NCBI RefSeq assembly: GCF_004342065.1 | Contig: NZ_SLZU01000011.1 | Span: 62,001-126,000 of the forward strand | Direction: 5' to 3' | Length of the DNA: 64,000 bases | Source of the DNA: Primorskyibacter sedentarius | GTDB lineage: Bacteria; Pseudomonadota; Alphaproteobacteria; Rhodobacterales; Rhodobacteraceae | Shown: positions 19,253 through 28,800 of the stretch, one piece after another | Layout of the letters: the number at the start of each line of letters is the position of its first letter | How positions within the stretch are numbered: the stretch's first letter is position 1 | Made by a program: the position numbers and the translations under genes | Notes under the pieces: model-generated | Seen by the model: the letters and a program-made list of their open reading frames with translations, nothing else | Databases searched by the model: none | What the model was told of the DNA's origin: nothing

Positions 19253-19483
19253 TTATTCAGCCACGACTTCCCAGCGTTTCGTCTTCGACTTCGGCGCGCA
19301 TTCGATGATGCGGACGGAGTCGCCAACCTGAAACTTCTCAGCTTCGTCGTGAGCCCGGTACTTCTTGGACTTACGGATTGTCTTCTGCAGCACGGGGTGC
19401 TTGAAGCGACGCTCGACCTTCACGGTGACGGTCTGTGCGTTGGCGGTGCTGGTGACGGTACCTTGCAGAATTCGTTTGGGCAT
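19253..19483 (-). CDS. rpsQ: 30S ribosomal protein S17
   Basis: 76 aa; [22 protein letters not shown] and [18 protein letters not shown] are S17 motifs. Follows rpmC by 11 nt. Confidence 0.96.
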   Translation of the reverse strand: MPKRILQGTVTSTANAQTVTVKVERRFKHPVLQKTIRKSKKYRAHDEAEKFQVGDSVRIIECAPKSKTKRWEVVAE

Positions 19484-19494
19484 ATCAGGTGTCC

Positions 19495-19698
19495 TTATTC
19501 TGCAGCCGCTTGCGCGGCTTTCTGGTTCAGCACGGTTTTCACGCGTGCAACGTCACGGCGCACCTGGCGCATGCGTGCGGTGTTTTCCATCTGGCCTGTC
19601 GCGGCCTGAAAGCGGAGGTTGAAGGCCTCCTTCTTGAGCTGGACAAGCTGTTCCCGGAGTTCGTCCGGGGTCTTGTCACGGAGTTCGTGGGCGTTCAT
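19495..19698 (-). CDS. rpmC: 50S ribosomal protein L29
   Basis: 67 aa from the ATG at 19698 ([18 protein letters not shown]), which has AAGGAG seven bases upstream; a longer reading to 19902 is not supported. L29 sits at the exit tunnel. It should directly follow rplP, but two unrelated genes and a terminator separate them, so rpmC is the first gene of a new unit. Confidence 0.96.
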   Translation of the reverse strand: MNAHELRDKTPDELREQLVQLKKEAFNLRFQAATGQMENTARMRQVRRDVARVKTVLNQKAAQAAAE

Positions 19699-19791
19699 GC
19701 GCCTCTCCTTTGTTGCAACATCACCGGTAGGCCCCTGCCTGCGTGCATACAGGGTCACCCTCAATCCGGTGGAGTCCGTGGATGAGCAGCC

Positions 19792-19820
19792 CCCATACGC
19801 GCGATTCCTTCGAAAGGCAA
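19792..19820 (-). promoter_or_regulatory. Putative promoter for the rpmC unit
   Basis: Minus strand TTGCCT, 17 nt, TATGGG, about 95 nt before rpmC. Some upstream start is needed because a terminator closes the rplP unit. Confidence 0.35.
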
Positions 19821-19944
19821 CACTCTTTCCACGCGAAAGCCCATGAGGCGCGATTTCGCCCGAAAAACATGCACATTCCTGCGCCAAGCCGACGCCCTTC
19901 AAGGTAGTTCTTTGGACAGCCGCCGGGTTGAGCTATAATGCGGC

Positions 19945-20235
19945 ATGCGCGTGATGCTGACATTTCTTCTGGCATTTGCAGCCTTGCCGGTTCACTCCGA
20001 TGAGGCTGCGTCAACCTGCGCCTGTATCAATCGCGATGGACAGGAAGTCCCGCTGGGAGAAATTGCCTGCCTGACCGTGGGTGGAAAAAGCTTTCTGGCG
20101 CGCTGTGCAATGTCGTTGAATGTGCTGACATGGCGCCGCGTTCAGGATGGCTGCGTCGTCTCACAAGCCCCCTACCCGTTCAGCCCCGCCCCGCAAATCG
20201 CCAAGGGGCCGCGAACGGGTCAATCCCATTTGTAA
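19945..20235 (+). CDS. Small secreted Cys-containing protein, function unknown
   Basis: 96 aa on the opposite strand to the ribosomal genes. The N-terminus is a signal peptide (MRVMLTFLLAFAALPVHS). The mature part has five cysteines (CAC, AC, RC, GC), a pattern that could form disulfides in the periplasm, and a Pro-rich C-terminus. No family recognised. Its last 16 nt overlap the convergent oxygenase gene. Supported by a good signal peptide and its presence in a real gap, but not certain. Confidence 0.5.
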   Translation: MRVMLTFLLAFAALPVHSDEAASTCACINRDGQEVPLGEIACLTVGGKSFLARCAMSLNVLTWRRVQDGCVVSQAPYPFSPAPQIAKGPRTGQSHL

Positions 20236-20840
20236 TTGAAACTGACGGAGATCCGCTCTTCTTCGGACATGTTCATCGGGACCTCGTGCCGTAGCCAGCT
20301 TTCCCACAAGAGCACATCCCCGACCTTTGGCGTCTCGTAGATGAAGGGTCGCAGCTCCTCGCGGCAATCCTTGCGGCGTGTCGGCGCGGCCATCATCATC
20401 GGCAGGCGCGGATCTTCGAGTTTCAGCGCCGATGCCCCATCCGGCATGGCCACATAGGTGGTGCCGGAGATCACCGAATGCGGGTGGATATGGCTGGAAT
20501 GGGTGCCACCTTCGGGCAGGATGTTGATCCAGATATCCTCCAGCACAAGCGACCTGTCGCCCAAATCAAACTCCAGATCTTCGGCAAAGGCCGCGACATG
20601 GACATCCAGCGATTTCACCAGGTCGCCAAAAATCGGAAACCGCCATGGCAGATCGGTCAGGGATGCATAAGACGTGTATCCTGGATAGCCGTTCTGCTCG
20701 CACCAGTCCTGACCCGCCTCATCATCCTCGGCAATCGAGTAGCAGGACGCGGCCATTTCGTCGGCGTCGATTGCGGGCGCATGCTCTGACAAGGCAGCGC
20801 GGTACAGGCGGGTGGCGAAGAGCGAGCGTATCTGTGACAT
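20220..20840 (-). CDS. TIGR02466-family 2OG-Fe(II) oxygenase-like protein
   Basis: 206 aa from the ATG at 20840 (MSQIRSLFATRLYRAAL). The pattern matches the putative 2-oxoglutarate/Fe(II) oxygenases of TIGR02466: NGYPGYTSYASL, then WINILPEGGTHSSHIHPHSVISGTTYV (metal-binding His cluster), then GDVLLWESWLRHEVPMN (distal His) and RISVSFNYKW. Substrate unknown; some relatives lie near phage or housekeeping genes. Inserted between rplP and rpmC on the same strand as the ribosomal genes, after the rplP terminator. Confidence 0.82.
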   Translation of the reverse strand: MSQIRSLFATRLYRAALSEHAPAIDADEMAASCYSIAEDDEAGQDWCEQNGYPGYTSYASLTDLPWRFPIFGDLVKSLDVHVAAFAEDLEFDLGDRSLVLEDIWINILPEGGTHSSHIHPHSVISGTTYVAMPDGASALKLEDPRLPMMMAAPTRRKDCREELRPFIYETPKVGDVLLWESWLRHEVPMNMSEEERISVSFNYKWD

Positions 20841-20895
20841 GACCGCTATGTAGCGCGAGTCGCCATAGGACGCGAGTGGACAATTGCAGGCCCCC

Positions 20896-20970
20896 GCCCC
20901 GGACTTGATCCGGGGCCTCGCGTCCGGGTCCGGCAAGTGAAAGGACCCGGATCAAGTCCAGGGCGGGTCC
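20896..20970. repeat. Alphaproteobacterial-type intergenic palindrome pair
   Basis: Perfect inverted repeat GCCCCGGA/TCCGGGGC (20896-20916) and a second unit in which 14 bases at 20946-20959 are the exact reverse complement of 20901-20914. This GGATCAAGTCC type of palindrome is common between genes in alphaproteobacteria. Could be a dispersed repeat; not itself coding. Confidence 0.65.
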
Positions 20971-20998
20971 AGCCAGATCGAAATGTCTGCGCGCAAAC

Positions 20999-21030
20999 GA
21001 AAACCCCCGCCGCTTACGCGCCGGGGGTCA
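20999..21030 (-). terminator. Rho-independent terminator after rplP
   Basis: Minus strand stem ACCCCC(G)GCGC/GCG(G)CGGGGGT with a GTAA-type loop then TTTTCG, 30 nt past the rplP stop. It ends the rplB-to-rplP unit. Confidence 0.8.
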
Positions 21031-21060
21031 AATCAATCGCAACGGGCTTTCGCCCTTTGC

Positions 21061-21474
21061 TTACCAATCCTCGCGAACGACGACGCGGGTTTTGATCGGC
21101 AGTTTCATCGCGGCAAGACGCAGAGCCTCGCGAGCGATGTCCTCGTCGACACCGTCGATCTCGAACATCACGCGGCCAGGCTTGACCTTGCAGGCCCAGA
21201 AGTCGACCGAACCCTTACCTTTACCCATACGAACTTCGGTGGGCTTGGAGGTCACGGGCACATCCGGGAAGATCCGGATCCAGACACGGCCCTGACGCTT
21301 CATGTGACGCGTCATCGCGCGGCGAGCCGCCTCGATTTGACGCGCTGTCACACGCTCGGGCTGAGTGGCCTTGAGGCCATAGGTGCCGAAGTTCAGATCA
21401 CTGCCGCCTTTGGCAAGACCGGCGATGCGGCCTTTGAACTGCTTGCGGAATTTAGTGCGTTTCGGTTGAAGCAT
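21061..21474 (-). CDS. rplP: 50S ribosomal protein L16
   Basis: 137 aa; [19 protein letters not shown] and [21 protein letters not shown] are L16 signatures; it lies at the A-site tRNA elbow. Followed by a terminator rather than rpmC. Confidence 0.97.
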   Translation of the reverse strand: MLQPKRTKFRKQFKGRIAGLAKGGSDLNFGTYGLKATQPERVTARQIEAARRAMTRHMKRQGRVWIRIFPDVPVTSKPTEVRMGKGKGSVDFWACKVKPGRVMFEIDGVDEDIAREALRLAAMKLPIKTRVVVREDW

Positions 21475-21486
21475 CTCAAATTCTCC

Positions 21487-22197
21487 TTAGCGGCGGCCGC
21501 CGCCGGCACCACGAGGGGCCGGGCCGTCCTGCACTTCTTGTGCCTTGCGGTCACGTGCCTGGGGATCGTGCTCCATGATCTCGCCTTTGAATATCCAGAC
21601 CTTGATTCCGATGATGCCATAAGCCGTTTCGGCCTCGACATTGGCGTAATCGATGTCTGCACGAAGGGTATGCAGGGGCACACGGCCCTCGCGATACCAC
21701 TCGGTACGGGCGATCTCGGCACCACCCAGACGACCAGCGACGTTCACCCGAATACCCAGGGCGCCCATGCGCATCGCGTTCTGAACGGCACGCTTCATGG
21801 CGCGACGGAAGGATACACGACGTTCCAGCTGCTGCGAGATGGACTCGCCAACAAGACGGGCGTCCAGCTCGGGCTTGCGCACTTCAACGATGTTGAGGTG
21901 CAGCTCGGAGTCGGTCATTGCCGCGATCTTCTTGCGCAGGGTTTCGATATCGGCGCCTTTTTTGCCGATGATCACGCCCGGGCGCGCAGTATGAACGGTC
22001 ACACGGCATTTCTTGTGCGGACGCTCGATGATGACGCGCGACACACCTGCCTGCTTGCATTCCTTGAAGATGAATTCGCGGATGGCGATATCTTCCAGCA
22101 GCAGATCACCATAGTCTTTGGTGTCAGCGTACCAGCGGCTGTCCCAGGTACGGTTGACCTGAAGACGCATACCGATCGGGTTGGTTTTATTACCCAT
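21487..22197 (-). CDS. rpsC: 30S ribosomal protein S3
   Basis: 236 aa; [25 protein letters not shown]-domain region [20 protein letters not shown], and [10 protein letters not shown]-like C-terminal segment identify S3, part of the mRNA entry tunnel. Shares one base with rplV. Confidence 0.97.
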   Translation of the reverse strand: MGNKTNPIGMRLQVNRTWDSRWYADTKDYGDLLLEDIAIREFIFKECKQAGVSRVIIERPHKKCRVTVHTARPGVIIGKKGADIETLRKKIAAMTDSELHLNIVEVRKPELDARLVGESISQQLERRVSFRRAMKRAVQNAMRMGALGIRVNVAGRLGGAEIARTEWYREGRVPLHTLRADIDYANVEAETAYGIIGIKVWIFKGEIMEHDPQARDRKAQEVQDGPAPRGAGGGRR

Positions 22198-22577
22198 TAG
22201 GCTTGCTCCTCGACCTGGCGGACCTTGATGGTCAGCTCGCTGAACGGCTTGATGATCTTGCCGAACCGGCCACGTGCACGGGGACGCCCGCGTTTCATGG
22301 TCAGGTTCTTGCCGACATAGGCCTCGGCGACGATCAGCTCGTCAACATCCAGATTGTGATTGTTCTCGGCGTTGGCGATTGCGGACTGAAGGCATTTCTT
22401 CACGTCAACAGCGATCCGCTTGTTCGAGAAAGTGAGATCAGTCAGAGCCTTTTCCACTTTCTTGCCGCGGATCATCGCAGCGACCAGGTTCAGCTTTTGC
22501 GGGCTTGTGCGAAGCATGCGCAGTTTTGCCATTGCTTCGTTATCAGCCACGCGGCGGGGATTCTTATCCTTGCTCAT
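22197..22577 (-). CDS. rplV: 50S ribosomal protein L22
   Basis: 126 aa; [20 protein letters not shown] and [13 protein letters not shown] (the tunnel-lining hairpin tip) are L22 hallmarks. Follows rpsS by 3 nt. Confidence 0.97.
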   Translation of the reverse strand: MSKDKNPRRVADNEAMAKLRMLRTSPQKLNLVAAMIRGKKVEKALTDLTFSNKRIAVDVKKCLQSAIANAENNHNLDVDELIVAEAYVGKNLTMKRGRPRARGRFGKIIKPFSELTIKVRQVEEQA

Positions 22578-22580
22578 GGC

Positions 22581-22859
22581 TTATTTCCGCTTCGCTTTTT
22601 TGTCAGCCGCATGCCCGTAATAGGTACGGGTCGGCGAATATTCACCGAACTTCTGACCGATCATATCCTCGGAGACGTTCACCGGGATATGCTTGCGGCC
22701 ATTGTAGACGCCAAACGTCAGACCCACGAACTGGGGCAGGATCGTCGAGCGGCGCGACCAGATTTTGATAACTTCATTGCGACCCGACTCACGGGAAGCT
22801 TCGGCCTTCTTGAGCACATAGGCATCAACGAAGGGGCCTTTCCAGACAGAGCGTGTCAT
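22581..22859 (-). CDS. rpsS: 30S ribosomal protein S19
   Basis: 92 aa; [39 protein letters not shown] and [20 protein letters not shown] identify S19 in the 30S head. Follows rplB by 3 nt. Confidence 0.97.
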   Translation of the reverse strand: MTRSVWKGPFVDAYVLKKAEASRESGRNEVIKIWSRRSTILPQFVGLTFGVYNGRKHIPVNVSEDMIGQKFGEYSPTRTYYGHAADKKAKRK

Positions 22860-22862
22860 GTA

Positions 22863-23705
22863 TTAGCGCCCTTTCTTCTTGGCGTGCCGCGAGCGGATGA
22901 TCAGCTGCTGCGATGCCTTGTTCTTGTTACGGGTCTTGGCACCTTTGGTCGGTTTGCCCCATGGGGTAACCGGGTGACGACCACCGGATGTACGGCCTTC
23001 ACCACCACCATGAGGGTGATCGATCGGGTTCATGACAACACCGCGAACAGAGGGGCGGATGCCCTTGTGACGCATGCGGCCTGCTTTACCGTAGTTCTGG
23101 TTGGAGTTGTCGGGGTTCGACACGGCACCGACGGTGGCCATGCATTCCTGACGCACCAAGCGCAGCTCGCCCGAAGACAGGCGGATCTGAGCGTAGCCAC
23201 CATCACGACCAACAAACTGGGCATAGGTGCCAGCTGCACGCGCGATCTGACCACCCTTGCCGGGCTTCAGTTCGATGTTGTGGACAATTGTCCCGATCGG
23301 CATGCCCGAGAACGGCATTGCGTTGCCGGGCTTGATGTCGACCTTGGCGCCTGCGACGATCTTGTCACCGACAGCCAGACGCTGGGGGGCAAGTACGTAG
23401 GCTTGCTCGCCATCGTCATATTTGACGAGAGCGATAAAGGCGGTCCGGTTCGGGTCATATTCGATCCGCTCAACGGTTGCCGCCACGTCGAGTTTATTCC
23501 GTTTGAAGTCCACGATCCGGTAGAGGCGCTTTGCCCCACCACCACGCCTGCGTGATGTGATACGTCCGGTGTTGTTCCGGCCGCCCGATTTCGTCAGACC
23601 CTCGGTGAGGGATTTGACGGGGCGTCCTTTCCAGAGCTCCGAACGGTCGATCAGCACCAGCCCGCGCTGGCCCGGCGTCGTCGGCTTATACGACTTGAGT
23701 GCCAT
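22863..23705 (-). CDS. rplB: 50S ribosomal protein L2
   Basis: 280 aa; [43 protein letters not shown] and [25 protein letters not shown] (region of the peptidyl-transferase-associated His) are definitive. It is the first gene here: rplW, rplD, rplC and rpsJ, normally just upstream, are absent for at least 40 kb, so the S10 operon is split in front of rplB. A promoter-like sequence and a hairpin leader precede it. Confidence 0.97.
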   Translation of the reverse strand: MALKSYKPTTPGQRGLVLIDRSELWKGRPVKSLTEGLTKSGGRNNTGRITSRRRGGGAKRLYRIVDFKRNKLDVAATVERIEYDPNRTAFIALVKYDDGEQAYVLAPQRLAVGDKIVAGAKVDIKPGNAMPFSGMPIGTIVHNIELKPGKGGQIARAAGTYAQFVGRDGGYAQIRLSSGELRLVRQECMATVGAVSNPDNSNQNYGKAGRMRHKGIRPSVRGVVMNPIDHPHGGGEGRTSGGRHPVTPWGKPTKGAKTRNKNKASQQLIIRSRHAKKKGR

Positions 23706-23828
23706 GCTTTCTGTCTTCCGTTTAGCAATGCAGGGCTATTCGCCCCGCTATGTTTGGGCCCTTGCGGGCCAAGATATAGGCCCCCGTAGGTGCCCGGTTA
23801 GTGATATCCTTACAGACAAAGACATAGC

Positions 23829-23848
23829 CCCGGACGAATCCGGGGCTG
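23829..23848 (-). other. Hairpin in the rplB leader
   Basis: GC stem CCCCGGA/TCCGGGG with a 4-nt loop about 125 nt before rplB. No T-run; a leader structure, possibly an autoregulatory site or leftover terminator. Confidence 0.45.
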
Positions 23849-23860
23849 TGCCGATGGGGT

Positions 23861-23889
23861 CTGATAGGGAAGTGACGATGAGAGGTCAA
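23861..23889 (-). promoter_or_regulatory. Putative promoter for rplB-rpsS-rplV-rpsC-rplP
   Basis: Minus strand TTGACC, 17-nt spacer, TATCAG, about 155 nt before rplB. Needed because no S10-operon genes precede rplB. Confidence 0.5.
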
Positions 23890-24467
23890 GGGCGGCAACC
23901 CCATTTGCTAACGAATTCGAAAGCTGGGGGCAGAGTTCAGGCTTTCCTGTTGCACGGCTGACGTTCGCACAGAAAGAAATCGAGCGCAGCGCGCAAAGGA
24001 CCCCGGCGGCTCTTCCCGAAGACGCCACGCTGAAGACACTGCCCAACTTCGCGGCCGCCAGACAAGTGCGGACGTGGCATTGGCGAAAGCACAGCCTGCC
24101 TCGTTCCAGCGCGACCGCACGCTGGATATCATCCGTCCAGACATAGGATGCGAGGCCAAGCGGCCATCATTTGTCAACGCGATTGCCTCTACCTTCGCGT
24201 CGAAATGCACAAGAGGAAGGAGGGGCCAAAGTGCCTCTCGCGCACGTCTGGCGTAGAGGGATCAGCGTTGAAAACCTAAACGGTGCGCTGGAAGAACCTG
24301 TCCAAATGTGGCGCCGGGTCAGGCACCTGCCCCAGTTCCTGCATATCCTGGCCCGTCGCACGCGCCGCGGTGGTCGTTTGGGCCGCCACCTTGAACTGTT
24401 TGGCAGTGTCCACCGGTCAATCGTAGTGCCGGGCAACAAGCCATCACCGATTACCTTGCCAACGCTT
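23890..24467. other. Decayed intergenic region upstream of rplB
   Basis: About 580 nt without a convincing gene. Short reading frames on both strands have unusual composition and match no family I recognise. One minus-strand stretch (about 24285-24415) reads QFKVAAQTTTAARATGQDM before a stop and could be a remnant of a lost gene. Likely degraded DNA at a rearrangement point. Confidence 0.5.
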
Positions 24468-25221
24468 TTTATCGCTTCCAGATGGCTGGGTCACGTGCGC
24501 CTCGGCTTGGCATTGTCGATGATCGCGGCCTGTAGGGGCTTTTCGGCAATCCCTTGTTATTCCATCCCCACCGCCACGGCCATAGTGGCGATCCCGGCGA
24601 TGCGGCGCTACAAGTACATCGATGTCTTCTCGGTCGGCACCGGTGCTGCCACAGGCAACATCGGCATCCTCATCCCCCCAGCACCCCGACCATCAGGGTC
24701 TTCTGGCCGAGGTGAATATGGCAAAGCTGCTCACGGCAGGGATCATCCAAAGCATCTTTTCTGCGTCGGCTTCGGTGCTCTGGTGCTTGACCAATTCGTT
24801 TACAACGCGGGCGAACCGCAGGACTTCCCGAGCATTGTGAGCGGTCTCTGCATTGGTTCCTGAGGGACCGTTATGGCGATCCTGTGCCGTCAGGTGCTAT
24901 TGCGCCTGATCATCGACGGCACGGCGATGAAATTTCTCATCCCGCCGATCGCTATCCCCCTCATTGCCGGGCTCGCGCTGCCAATTGACCCAACCAGCAA
25001 CTGGTCTGGTACGGCATTATCGTGGAGGTCGCGATTAAGATCAGCCTGATTACGCCCTTATCTGGGTGAAAGTCATCTTCATCCTCTCTATGTTGCAAGA
25101 CGTTGGCATCATACGGATCTACGAGGGCGTCAACGCTTTCTTCATCGCGGATCTGGCGCGTTTGATGGTGGTTGTTTTCTCGCCAATCACAGTGCTCTGG
25201 CTGGTGAAGTCCTTGGAATAG
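24468..25221 (+). pseudogene. TRAP transporter large permease (DctM) remnant
   Basis: C-terminal part of a DctM-type TRAP transporter membrane subunit, broken by several frameshifts. Recognisable in order: RWLGHVRLGLALSMIAACRGFSAI, PAMRRYKYIDVFSVGTGAATGNIGILIPP (family: PEMRRYGYDPALATG..GTLGILIPPS), then in another frame EVNMAKLLTAGIIQ, then KFLIPPIAIPLIAGLALPIDP. Finally QLVWYGIIVEVAIKISLITPL and FFIADLARLMVVVFSPITVLWL end at TAG 25219-25221. The N-terminal half is absent. Clearly non-functional. Confidence 0.8.
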
Positions 25222-25351
25222 ACAGACATCACCGGCAACCATGCGTCACGTCTGCGGGCCGGTCCATCACCCCGCTGATCGAAACAACCGCGTCAGGCGA
25301 GGACTGGAGTGAAGCTTCTTATGCACCTCGATCGGCACTTGCCCGTCCCGT

Positions 25352-25816
25352 TCAGGGCATGATGTCGATACTCTCGCGGAACCCTTCTAGCGGGAAGGAG
25401 AAATTGACCGTTTGCCGATCTTGCCGCTGGATCGTGATCTTGAGTTCTTCGCCTTCGGCCATCGTTACTGGCCAGGTTTCGCCCGCCGCGCCGGTGGCGT
25501 AACAGCCCTGCGCATCACAGGATTGAAACGCCAATTCGCCCAGATCCTGATCGTCGACGGACAATTTCAGACCGGCGGGCAGATAAAGCCCCACAGGCAG
25601 GGTAAACACCGCCGTATGCTCCGCATCACCGGCCGGTTTGACAAAGGCCGCAGTTGCCACGCGCTGATTGCCTTCGCTCAGGACAATGCTTTGCGCCACT
25701 TCGCACATCAAACGCGCGGGATCGTTCTGGTTGTTGCACGACACCAGCCAGAGCGGCGCCTGAGCCGATGCCATGGTGGCGGCGCAGAAGAATAATCCGA
25801 TCAGTCGTTTTTTCAT
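25352..25816 (-). CDS. IalB-family (invasion-associated locus B) periplasmic protein
   Basis: 154 aa with a signal peptide (MKKRLIGLFFCAATMASAQA) and the IalB-family pattern (PF06776): WLVSCNNQND, CEVAQSIVL, LPVGLYLPAGLKLSVDDQ, then SCDAQGCYATG (Cys pair). IalB-family proteins are common in alphaproteobacteria; the Bartonella prototype aids erythrocyte invasion, but the function of free-living homologues is unknown. Starts 15 nt after the autotransporter stop, so probably cotranscribed with it. Confidence 0.85.
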   Translation of the reverse strand: MKKRLIGLFFCAATMASAQAPLWLVSCNNQNDPARLMCEVAQSIVLSEGNQRVATAAFVKPAGDAEHTAVFTLPVGLYLPAGLKLSVDDQDLGELAFQSCDAQGCYATGAAGETWPVTMAEGEELKITIQRQDRQTVNFSFPLEGFRESIDIMP

Positions 25817-25831
25817 TTGTGAATTCTATCC

Positions 25832-28800
25832 TTAGAAACGCAGTCCGAATTTGATGCCGCCCGATTGCACGACGGAATTCTTACCGAATTCGCGGCTGAA
25901 ATCGACATCCATGAAGGCACTGTCATTCTTCTCGAACACCGTCATGCCAACCGACAGTCTTCCGCGGCGGTCGTCAATGCCGCTGTAGTCGCGGAAACTG
26001 CCATCGGCGGAGGAGGCCCCCGGAAGACCGGCATCGATATAGATGTCATTTTCGGACGAGAACAGCGCCTCGGCGCGCAGAAACGCCTTGATCCCGGTGG
26101 AGGCATCATAGTCGGTATCAACGCCCAATTCCAACGATGGCGTCAGCGTATAAAGCACCTGGCTGGTGTCCTTAAGCTCCGATCCAAGGTCGGTGCCGCG
26201 TTCCTTGAATGCCTTGCTCCGTAACCGTGTCACATCAAGCGCGAGACCGGGTTGGATATACCAGATCTGATCCATCGGCTGGTGGCGATACTCTGCACCG
26301 AACCGCAGGTTCAGGTGCTGAACCGTCTGGTTGGCCTTGGCGTTGCCAGAGGCGATGGTGGTGCCGTCGCCGAACGCGCCGTTGATCCCGATCTGCCGGT
26401 GCGCCTTGTAGTCCGTCTTGCCGCCCGACAGGCCGCCGAACAATACCCAGTTATCCACGGTCTGTTCCAGCGACGCGCCAAGCTGGAAGCGTTCACCATC
26501 AGCCGAAAAACGTGGGCCGTTCGTCATCGCCACGTCGTCACGTTCGATGGCGACGCCGAATTTCACACCGTTTTGCATATCAAACTGTCGCCCAAATTGC
26601 AGCGCGTTCGACTTTGCGTCGAAGGATCTGTATTCGAAGCTCGCATCGCGGTGAGAGGTCGAAACGGACAATCCCATCCAGATGCACCCATCTTTCGTCA
26701 GAACCTTGGCACTGCCGTGACTGGAACAGGTCCGCAGATCATCTGCAAAGCGCAGCGCGGACCCGAACGCTTCGACTTGGGTAGCCGCGTAATCCTCGAC
26801 CGTCATCCGATCGATTACATCGACGACCTCGGCCTCCGTCGCCGCATTGCCGATCAGCGCGAAGAGCCTGCCCATGGGCTGCGACCCTGCACCATTCAGA
26901 ACATCATCGATATAGTCGCCAACGGCAGCCTGGTTGCGGTTCATCGTTGGCGTCGCGAAACCGGGTGTGACCGTCAGGTCGATGGTGCTGCCATCGCCGG
27001 TCGATCCGTTCAGGCCGATTTCATAGTCCAGCACAACCGTGTCCTGAATCGTCGTGCCGTTGTCAGCGGTGTTTCCGCCTGCATCCACCAGCACATAAGG
27101 CCGCGCCTGTTCCAGCGTGTTCAGCACTGGCACCAGCGTACCGCCCATCGCGGCGTTCTCTGACGCATTGATCAGATCGCCCTCACGCCGGCCGGATCCA
27201 TCCTGCTGCACAAAGTAGACATCCGCCGTGTAGGTTGCCGTGGCCCCGAAGCCCAGCGACCCGGTCAGCGTCGTTGTCTGATTGACATTGCCCGCCACGG
27301 TGAAGTCCGCAGCCGTGACACTCGGCGTGATCGTTGCCGGAAACGTCAGGACCCCGCCAAGATCCAGCGCGCCGTCAATGGTCACCTGACCGCCCACGCC
27401 CGCCAGCATGCGGTCCAGCGCTGTGAAGCTGCCCGCCGCCTCAAGCGTGAAACTGTTGGTGCCACCGCCAAGATCGAAATTGCCAAAGCCGCCGCCCGCA
27501 AGCGATACAGCCTCGGACCCGATGCCGCTTTGGATCAGTTCGTCATTCAGGGATGCAAGGAAGCTCTGCTCCGACAGGGTGAGCGTGTTCGCCGCACCAC
27601 CGTCGAGCCGGATGCCAGCACCGCTGGCACCTGCCCCACCCAGCACCACGTTGGCAAAGCTGAGCTGCATTGCACCGCCCGTGCCTGCGCCCCCTGCCGA
27701 TTGCGCCAAAACAGCTATGGCGTCGTTGCCAACGGCAATTACGTTGCCCGATTGCGTCATGGTGATGGCACCGCCGGTACCCGTGCCACCAGCCGATCCA
27801 CGAAAGACTTGATCCACGACACCGCCGCCGCCGCCAAGGCTTTGGGCCAGAAGCGCCACAGCTTCATCGCCCATCGTCATGACATTGCCGGTATTGGCAA
27901 AGCTCAGCGCCCCACCATCCCCGCCATTATTGCCCGAAGTCGTGACCGATACACTGCCTGCGTCAAGATCGGTCGTGGTCAGACCACCGCCGCCGCCAAT
28001 GGATTGCAAGACGAACCCATGCGCTCTGCGCCCGGCCGTGGTCATATCCCCATCATTGACCACATCCAGCGTGCCGCCATCCCCGGTGGACCCATCCTGA
28101 GCCCCCGTGGTCACGTCGACGCTGCTCATTCCGCTGATCAGCGTTTCGCCGCCACCTGCGCCGATGGATTGCACGACCTGGCCATGGGCGAAATCACCCG
28201 CCGTCTGCGTGTCGCCGTTCAGGGTCAGGCTGACAGCGCCGCCGTGGTTGTCAAAGCTGGGATCGGCCCCCATCACCACAGATGCGGTTTTGGTTGTGCC
28301 ACCGTCTATATCCGACAACAGCGTCAGCCGCCCACCGCCGCCACCGATAGATTGCGTCAGCCCAGCAGAGGAGAATGCCCCCTGCGTCATCACGTTGCCG
28401 GTGCGCTGCGAGGTGATATTGCCACCTGATGCGTTGTCGGTATTCACCGCGCCCAGCACCGCCTCCAGCGTCAGATCTGTCTGATCGTTCGCCTCTACCC
28501 TCGACAAAGCCGTGCCGCCGCCGCCGCCGATGGATTGCGTCAGCGCGCCGGTCGAGTTCGCTTGTATGGTCACGACATTGCCGGTGTGAGTCTGGCTGAC
28601 ATCTGCCGCCTCAGACCCATCCACATCGTCTCCGCCCAGACCCAGCTTGCCCAGAATCGTGGTGCCTTGCGCAGCTTCGGGGCCAGTCGGCAGGTTTTCG
28701 GAAAAGACCGAAAACACATCGACATTGCCACCGCCACCATTGATCGCCTGGCTCAGAACGGCTTCGGAATTGGCACCGTTCATGATGATGTCACCGGTGG

